NCBI GenBank assembly: GCA_014084085.1
Contig: NPFB01000192.1
Coordinates: forward strand, 1 to 20,339
DNA length: 20,339 nucleotides
Source: Hondaea fermentalgiana
Lineage: Eukaryota; Sar; Bigyra; Thraustochytrida; Thraustochytriidae
Direction of reading: 5' to 3'
The translations under genes were made by a program, and so were the position numbers. The notes under the pieces were generated by a model. It made no database searches. It was not told the origin of the DNA and was given only the letters and a program-made list of their open reading frames with translations. Of the stretch, positions 15,613 to 20,339 are shown in pieces (the first letter of the stretch is position 1; the number at the start of each line of letters is the position of its first letter).

Positions 15613-16224
15613 TTAGTTGAAACCTTTGGCCAAGGCGATTTGAATGAGGGCATGGACATGCGTATGTCGCTCGTGTTCGCATGTAAAATCTGCGAGTGAG
15701 GGATGCACGATGCAGAAAGGACCCAAGAGTCTTTTGTTGGCAAGTGCGCCGGCGAACTGGTTCACATGCAAGTTGGGAGAAGAGCCGGAAGGTTTTGCAT
15801 GCCAGACGAACATGGGCTTTTGGCGGAGAAGATTGTCTGCTCTCTGGCTGGTGACGGCATAGCAGAAAGGCTCTGCGTCTAGATCTTTGATGAGCTTGAT
15901 GCCAAAGTCGAAGACCTCTTCGATGTCGGAAGCTTCAATGAAGACGAATGGTTCACGTTCCGAGGGAGAGGTGGTGACCACGACGAGGATTTGGCGGCCT
16001 TTGATGTGATTCGTGCGTTGAAGCTTTGTTCTGGCCGCGTAGAAGGTTTCGCTCCAAGAGTGCCTGATCGTGTTGGCGATGAGGTTCTCGCGATCACACT
16101 GCGCTCGTCTGGCTTCGGCGCAGCGCTCGCGCACCTCGTGTGCGATTGCCTGGACTCCTGGCAGCGACGCAGCGCCGCTTGAGGTCGCTGCGCCTTGCCT
16201 CTCTTGCTCGCCTTGGTCCTCCAT
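15613..16224 (-). CDS. Unrecognised protein, 203 aa
   Basis: The ATG at 16224 has the context GCGCGATGGAG, like several other starts here. The N-terminus is polar and probably disordered (GEQERQGAATSSGAASLPG); the core (~60-203) alternates hydrophobic strands and helices (KGRQILVVVTTS, EPFVFIEASDIEEVFDFGIK, AEPFCYAVTSQRADNLLRQK). The C-terminus is His-rich (CEHERHTHVHALIQIALAKG). The His/Cys residues could bind metal, but the spacing matches no family I know. It converges on the 14674 gene across a 51-bp A-rich spacer and diverges from the large gene at 17474 across a long repeat-rich spacer. Confidence 0.83.
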   Translation of the reverse strand: MEDQGEQERQGAATSSGAASLPGVQAIAHEVRERCAEARRAQCDRENLIANTIRHSWSETFYAARTKLQRTNHIKGRQILVVVTTSPSEREPFVFIEASDIEEVFDFGIKLIKDLDAEPFCYAVTSQRADNLLRQKPMFVWHAKPSGSSPNLHVNQFAGALANKRLLGPFCIVHPSLADFTCEHERHTHVHALIQIALAKGFN

Positions 16225-17473
16225 CGCGCTGTCGGTCTATCGCGGCCAGGTGGTAGCCGTCCCCGGTGGGGTCCTCGGCGTGAGCACACCCCATGGTGTG
16301 CGGTCCCCGGTGTGTCACGAAAAATGAGTGACGCGGACGGAGTCGGTCTGGATCTTGGCGGACGGTGCGTCAGCTTTGGTGGCCGGGTGGCGCCGCTGCG
16401 CTGCAGGACGAGCAAAGCGTTGGCTGTGGGTGGCTGACTGGCACCGCTCTGAGATAAGGGAAGCATCACGTGGGCTGTGGGTGGCTCGACGCACCGCTCT
16501 GAGACAAGAGAGGCATCACGTGGGTCGTGGGTGGCTCGCCGCAACGCTCCGAGACAAGAGAGGCATCACGTGGGTCGTGGGTGGCTCGCCGCACCGCTCT
16601 GAGACAAGAAAGGCATCACGTGGGTCGTGGGTGGCTCGCCGCACCGCTCTGATACAAGAGTGAGATCGTGCTGGCTGTTTGTGGCTGGTCGGCACCGCCT
16701 TGGCCCAGGCAGTATAGTGTTGGACTTTTGTGGCACGCAGGTACCGCTCCTCTTCAGAAATGCTTTGTGTTGGCCATCGGCGGCAGGGAGGTACTGCTCT
16801 GGCGCAGGTTGAGCATCACGTCGGACGTAGGTGGTCCGGAGGTACTGCTCTCGCGCAGCCTGCTTTTTGCGTCGGTCGTCTGTGGTTGCTGCTACCTCTT
16901 TGAGACAAGAGAGGCATCGCGTTGGCCCGTGACGGCGGACGGAAGGAAGTACCCCAGCGCGTGCGTTGGCGGCTGGTGGTTCGTTGGCACTGCTTTGGCG
17001 CAGCACGGCCGCTGCGCGCCTGCCCGTCGGGCGCCTGGGCCAGCAGGGACGCCAGTCTGCTTGCAGGAGAGAGTGAGAGAGAGAAAGCGCGCGGGCGGTT
17101 GACTTGGCAGGCGTGAGCACGAGGCGTGCCCTGCGGTGCGGCCGTTTGCATCGCGGAAGGCGCTGGTTAGCCAACCGACGCAGCGTTTGCTGTGTGGAGG
17201 TGGTTGCACTGAAGGTGCAGGTAAAGGTGTGGTAGGGACGCAGTATAGGCTGTGGGTGGTTCTACCCGGTGAGAGAGGCAAGTCGATTTCGAGATCCCAG
17301 AAGGATCTCAAGGACCAGGTGGGGCAACAGGCAAGACGGCAAAACCATTGCCTCGTCTGCCTCGATCGGTTCGTTGCGAACGTCGCGTTGGTTGCCGCCT
17401 GCGCTGCCTGCCGCCCGCGCTGCCACCTGCGTATCCTGCTGCTCGCGCTGCCCGCCCCGCCCTGCGCATCGCG
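16225..17473. promoter_or_regulatory. Repeat-rich divergent spacer (1.25 kb)
   Basis: I see no supported gene. Minisatellite B occupies 16367-17005. The flank next to 16224 is GC-rich and contains CACACCCCATGGTGTGCGGT, with an inverted CACACC/GGTGTG around CCATGG. The flank before 17474 (17006-17473) is GC-rich; its C-rich end leads into TGCGCATCGCGATGG at the next start. Promoters for both divergent genes should lie in these flanks. Confidence 0.45.
16367..17005. repeat. Minisatellite B: about twelve ~50-bp units with phased CACGTG sites
   Basis: Units follow the pattern GTGGGTGGCTCGCCGCACCG, then CTCTGAGACAAGAGAGGCAT, then CACGTGG. The best-conserved copies (16432-16660) are exactly 50 bp apart, with CACGTG at 16467, 16517, 16567 and 16617. 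Units to the right are increasingly degenerate but keep GTGG, GGTACCGCTC- or GGTACTGCTC-type words. Confidence 0.92.
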
Positions 17474-20339
17474 ATGGCCACTCTGGTGGAGCCCTTCGCG
17501 CCTGGCCTCAATAAAAGGGCTGTGCCCATGGTACCGGCCTATGAGGAGGTCGCGGCGATGGAGGAGCTCATGGCCAAGTCAAGAGACCCGACGAAGACTT
17601 GCCCCGGTCTCACGGAGAGGATCGATAACATGCTCTCTGACGGCGAACTCTCCGCCCTGGTCATGCTCGCGGAGGCGCAGTGTCTGCGCCGCGATAAAGG
17701 AGATCAAATGCTGGAGCTGCACGCGGCGCTCATGATTGTTGCGTTCCGCGCATGCAAAATTGTTGGCTCGTTGACCGCCGCACGGTGCCATGAGGTTGGC
17801 AAGCACATTGCATGCGCCGTGCTCGCAGTTGAAGCAAGGATCCCGCCCAGTGCAGTGCCCGATGCGGCTCCTTTTGGTGCACTGACAAATCTCGAGGCCT
17901 ATGCAAGCTTTCATGAAGGCGTCGTTGCGGGGATTCTTGACCTCGTGAAGGACGTTACCAACTATCATCGGTATGGTCCCGCCGACGGCACGATTGGGAC
18001 GAGTGCCGTGCGTAAAGTTCTCAGTGTCCTGGACCTCTACTTTAGCCGCAAGACGTTTTCGGCCTTGGCAAACATGATGATCTCGAACAAGGACCTCGTT
18101 GGTTTTCTTTTCGGAGAATGCTTGGAACGCGACTGTTTCGCCATGCAGGTTCTGTGGAAAATGATGCGTTACCAGGTTACCTGTGGCTTTGAACCGATCT
18201 CGATCTTTGAGCGATGCGATTTTGAGAGCCTCCCCCTTAAATCCCAAATCGGGTACTTCGTCTTTGTCCCGGCGAATGAGGTGTCCGCCATGCAGAAATT
18301 CTTGGAACTGTCTTTGTTCGAGATGGAGCATTTTGCGGAAACGTGCAAGGTGGAGTTGATTGCTCGAAAGGCGCTGATGGCGGTCGGATCTTTCTTGTCG
18401 GTGCAAGAAGTCGAGGTCTGGGTCGAATCGGATCTCGTGGCCGACAAACTTGCGCCGCTGCGCTCCAATATGAAATCGAACCTTCAGCCGGATGACATGG
18501 TTTTGGCAGTGAGGGTCATTTGCGAGTGCGTGAAAATCAAGAAGGATATCAGACTCCTCTCCCGTGCGCAAGAGCTTGCAGCGATTTGTATGGCAAACCC
18601 GGCGGCGTTTGCGAATCTCATGGAAACGATCGCTTGCGTGGACGTACTGATTGTACAGCACGAGTTCATTTCGTTCTTCGTTCGCCAATTCGGAAAAGTG
18701 CTGATTAGGCATTTCATCGATACTCCCATCGCCAAAGGGGATGATGGTCTGAGAGCCGTCGCAAAGATCGCCCAACTTGCATCGAAGGCAAGTGCGTGTA
18801 CGCACCTCCATTGGCTCTACTATACACTGCAGGAAATAGTAAAGGAGAATGCGCCATTGTTTTTGCGCAGAACGGTTGCCGCAAAGACCTCCAGGCCAAA
18901 GGTATTCGCGCCGTCAGATGGCTATCCTAACCTGCGATCAATGTTTTCAAGTCCCGAAGCTTCGGCGAGTGCAAAGGTGAGCACCCCAGAGCAGCTCCGG
19001 GAGGTGCCCAGTCCCAACGCGACGCATCGGCGCAACCTGAATGCTGAATTCGAAGACGATGCACCCGCGACTCCCGCAAGCCGTGCGGATGTGGTTGAAG
19101 ATGATTCGTCGGCGAGTGGCACGGATGGTCTCCAGCCCCTCATGTCTACTGCAGAGGAAGAGGAGGACGAATGGATGGAGCATGCTGCCGTCGCAGATGA
19201 CTCTTCCGATGAGGAAGGCGTGGAGATTCGCGCCGCTCAATCTCCCGAGTCCCCCCATTCGTGGGTGGACGAGCAGGATGATGAGCGAGATGATGAGCAG
19301 GAGGCCGAGCAGGAGGCCGAGCGCAAGGCAAAGCAGGAGGCTGAATTGAAGGCAAAGCAGGAGGCCGAGCGCAAAGCAAAGCAAGAGGCTGAATTGAAGG
19401 CAAAGCAGGAGGCTGAATTGAAGGCAAAGCAGGAGACTGAATTGAAGGCAAAGCAGGAGGCTGAATTGAAGGCAAAGCAAGAGGCTGAATTGAAGGCAAA
19501 GCAGGAGGCCGAGCGCAAGGCAAAGCAGGAGGCCGAGCTCAAGGCAAAGCAGGCGGCCGAGCGCAAGGCAAAGCAGGAGGCCGAGCTCAAGACAAAGCAG
19601 AAGGCCGAGCTCGAGTTAAAGCTGATTGACGAGCTGGCAAAGCGCACGGCCGAACTTTCGAAAAAGGAGGCCGAGCTCAAAGAAAAGCGCAAGGATGTGG
19701 TCGAGGCAAAGCTCATGGCCGCGCTGGTAAAGCAAGCGACAGAGCTGAACAATCGCAAGGCCGAGGTCGAGACAATGCTCAAGGTTGAGCTGGCAAAGCT
19801 CAATGGCGATCCAGAGGCAACCAGGATGGCAAACCAAGAGACTGAGCTTGCAAAGCGCAAGGCCGAGGTCGAGAAGATGCTCAACGCTGAGTTGGCAAAG
19901 CTGAATGCCTGCATTGAGGCGACAGGAACGGCAAAGCAAGAGACGGAGCGAGAGGAGCTGGCGAAGCAAGAGGCCGAACGAGAGGCCGAGTTTGCAAAGC
20001 AAAAGGCCACGCAGGATGCCATGCAAAGGACCGCTGAGTTGGCTAAGCTCAAGGCTGATCAAGCTGCTAAAGAGCAGGCCGAGCAGGAGGCTAAGCGCAA
20101 GGCCGAGCAGGAGGCTAAGCTCAAGGCCGCGCAGGAGGCTAAGCGCAAGGCCGAGCAGGAGGCTAAGCAAGAAGAAGACCTGCGAGCTCAGTTGCTTCGG
20201 ACCCAGCCAGAGCCATCGCCGCAGCAATCGCCCAAGGCTGAGCAGCAGCAATCGCCCAAGGCTGAGCAGCAGCAATCGCCCAAGGCTCAGCAGCAGCAAT
20301 CGCCCAAGGCTCAGCAGCAGCAATCGCCCAAGGCTCAGC
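17474..20339 (+). CDS. Large helical protein with acidic linker and long Glu/Lys single-helix region, partial (beyond right edge)
   Basis: The start is the ATG at 17474 in TGCGCATCGCGATGGCC; the frame stays open to the right edge (955 codons). Residues ~1-490 are globular and helical (SALVMLAEAQCLRRDKGDQM, VLSVLDLYFSRKTFSALANM, QHEFISFFVRQFGKVLIRHF) with no named family. Residues ~490-600 form a Ser/Pro- and Asp/Glu-rich linker with an EEEEDEW patch near 560. From ~605 to 715 there are eight-residue repeats of the type QEAELKAK/QEAERKAK. Their i/i+4 Glu-Lys pairs fit a rigid single alpha-helix better than a heptad coiled coil. A more varied charged helix follows, then an eight-residue QQQSPKAE/QQQSPKAQ repeat at the edge. 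The helix followed by a Gln-rich stretch resembles the 11671 gene, so a related C-terminal domain may lie past the window. A spacer or scaffold role is inferred. Confidence 0.92.
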   Translation, partial: MATLVEPFAPGLNKRAVPMVPAYEEVAAMEELMAKSRDPTKTCPGLTERIDNMLSDGELSALVMLAEAQCLRRDKGDQMLELHAALMIVAFRACKIVGSLTAARCHEVGKHIACAVLAVEARIPPSAVPDAAPFGALTNLEAYASFHEGVVAGILDLVKDVTNYHRYGPADGTIGTSAVRKVLSVLDLYFSRKTFSALANMMISNKDLVGFLFGECLERDCFAMQVLWKMMRYQVTCGFEPISIFERCDFESLPLKSQIGYFVFVPANEVSAMQKFLELSLFEMEHFAETCKVELIARKALMAVGSFLSVQEVEVWVESDLVADKLAPLRSNMKSNLQPDDMVLAVRVICECVKIKKDIRLLSRAQELAAICMANPAAFANLMETIACVDVLIVQHEFISFFVRQFGKVLIRHFIDTPIAKGDDGLRAVAKIAQLASKASACTHLHWLYYTLQEIVKENAPLFLRRTVAAKTSRPKVFAPSDGYPNLRSMFSSPEASASAKVSTPEQLREVPSPNATHRRNLNAEFEDDAPATPASRADVVEDDSSASGTDGLQPLMSTAEEEEDEWMEHAAVADDSSDEEGVEIRAAQSPESPHSWVDEQDDERDDEQEAEQEAERKAKQEAELKAKQEAERKAKQEAELKAKQEAELKAKQETELKAKQEAELKAKQEAELKAKQEAERKAKQEAELKAKQAAERKAKQEAELKTKQKAELELKLIDELAKRTAELSKKEAELKEKRKDVVEAKLMAALVKQATELNNRKAEVETMLKVELAKLNGDPEATRMANQETELAKRKAEVEKMLNAELAKLNACIEATGTAKQETEREELAKQEAEREAEFAKQKATQDAMQRTAELAKLKADQAAKEQAEQEAKRKAEQEAKLKAAQEAKRKAEQEAKQEEDLRAQLLRTQPEPSPQQSPKAEQQQSPKAEQQQSPKAQQQQSPKAQQQQSPKAQ
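19300..19617 (+). repeat. 24-bp (eight-residue) coding repeat, charged helix
   Basis: Within the gene at 17474, the unit CAGGAGGCTGAATTGAAGGC plus AAAG and variants (GAGCGC, GAGCTC) repeat about a dozen times, coding QEAELKAK or QEAERKAK. Some neighbouring units are identical at the DNA level, so the array is young. Confidence 0.93.
20220..20339 (+). repeat. 24-bp (eight-residue) QQQSPKAE/Q coding repeat
   Basis: Five units of CAGCAGCAATCGCCCAAGGC plus TGAG or TCAG run to the right edge and probably continue. They encode a Gln/Ser/Pro/Lys repeat that is likely unstructured. Confidence 0.93.

Noticed and set aside
15879..17174. Minus-strand frames through minisatellite B (about 200 codons each)
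   Set aside because: They follow the ~50-bp repeat and have Arg/Pro/Ser-rich composition; no start or domain supports them.
17136..17735. RING-like CLVCLDRF followed by C-A-A-C in a plus-strand frame
   Set aside because: The Cys/His spacing does not complete a RING finger, and the frame overlaps the well-supported 17474 gene in another phase.
17579..18811. 410-codon minus-strand open frame
   Set aside because: Antisense of the globular half of the 17474 gene; His/Arg-rich with no domain.
1..20339. tRNA, rRNA, insertion sequence or viral hallmark gene
   Set aside because: I looked for cloverleaf-type sequence, transposase motifs, polymerase, capsid and packaging ATPase motifs and found none I could support.

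Overview
The window is GC-rich DNA carrying eleven closely packed, apparently intron-free protein genes on both strands. Most intergenic spacers contain short tandem repeats. There is no bacterial operon structure, no Shine-Dalgarno pattern, and no rRNA or tRNA gene. The protein types are eukaryotic: a kinesin-light-chain-like TPR protein with a TIR-like N-terminal region, an ARM-repeat protein with two BTB/POZ domains and a nuclear-localisation-like tail, a twin zinc-cluster coiled-coil protein, and long charged helices. The best fit is a GC-rich giant DNA virus (Nucleocytoviricota, in the style of pandoravirus-like genomes) or an intron-poor protist (algal) genome. No viral hallmark gene (capsid, polymerase B, packaging ATPase, D5 helicase) is in view, so this choice is inference only.

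Layout, left to right. A TIR-like/TPR gene runs off the left edge on the minus strand (1-1298) and diverges across an AT-rich island from a small basic protein (1733-2086, +). Then comes a gene-free 1.65 kb stretch holding a ten-unit ~49-bp minisatellite (2105-2605), a pyrimidine-rich repeat, a hairpin and two further arrays. A helical protein (3736-4890, +) converges, with only 22 bp between stops, on the large ARM/double-BTB gene (4913-8059, -). That gene diverges from another helical protein (8247-9530, +), followed by a small charged protein (9658-10059, +). These converge on a 329-residue protein with a repeated basic tail (10120-11109, -).

Across a 560-bp repeat-rich spacer lies a 755-residue protein (11671-13938, +) with two Cys-rich clusters, a heptad-repeat helix, a Gln-rich hinge and a C-terminal domain. 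The next gene (14674-15561, +) has essentially the same C-terminal domain, so the two are paralogues. It converges on an unrecognised 203-residue protein (15613-16224, -). A 1.25-kb spacer with a ~50-bp minisatellite carrying four exactly 50-bp-spaced CACGTG sites follows. The last gene (17474 to beyond the right edge, +) has a helical N-terminal half, an acidic linker, a long Glu/Lys single-helix stretch and a Gln/Ser/Pro repeat.

How the genes relate: the transcription units mostly sit as divergent and convergent pairs, so shared promoters and back-to-back 3' ends are likely. Several proteins look like scaffolds or adaptors (TPR, ARM, BTB, zinc cluster, long helices) rather than enzymes; I saw no catalytic motif I could name. 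The strongest candidates for something undescribed are the C-terminal domain shared by the 11671 and 14674 genes, the twin Cys-cluster module, and the dispersed 24-bp and ~48-50-bp period repeats in both spacers and coding sequence.
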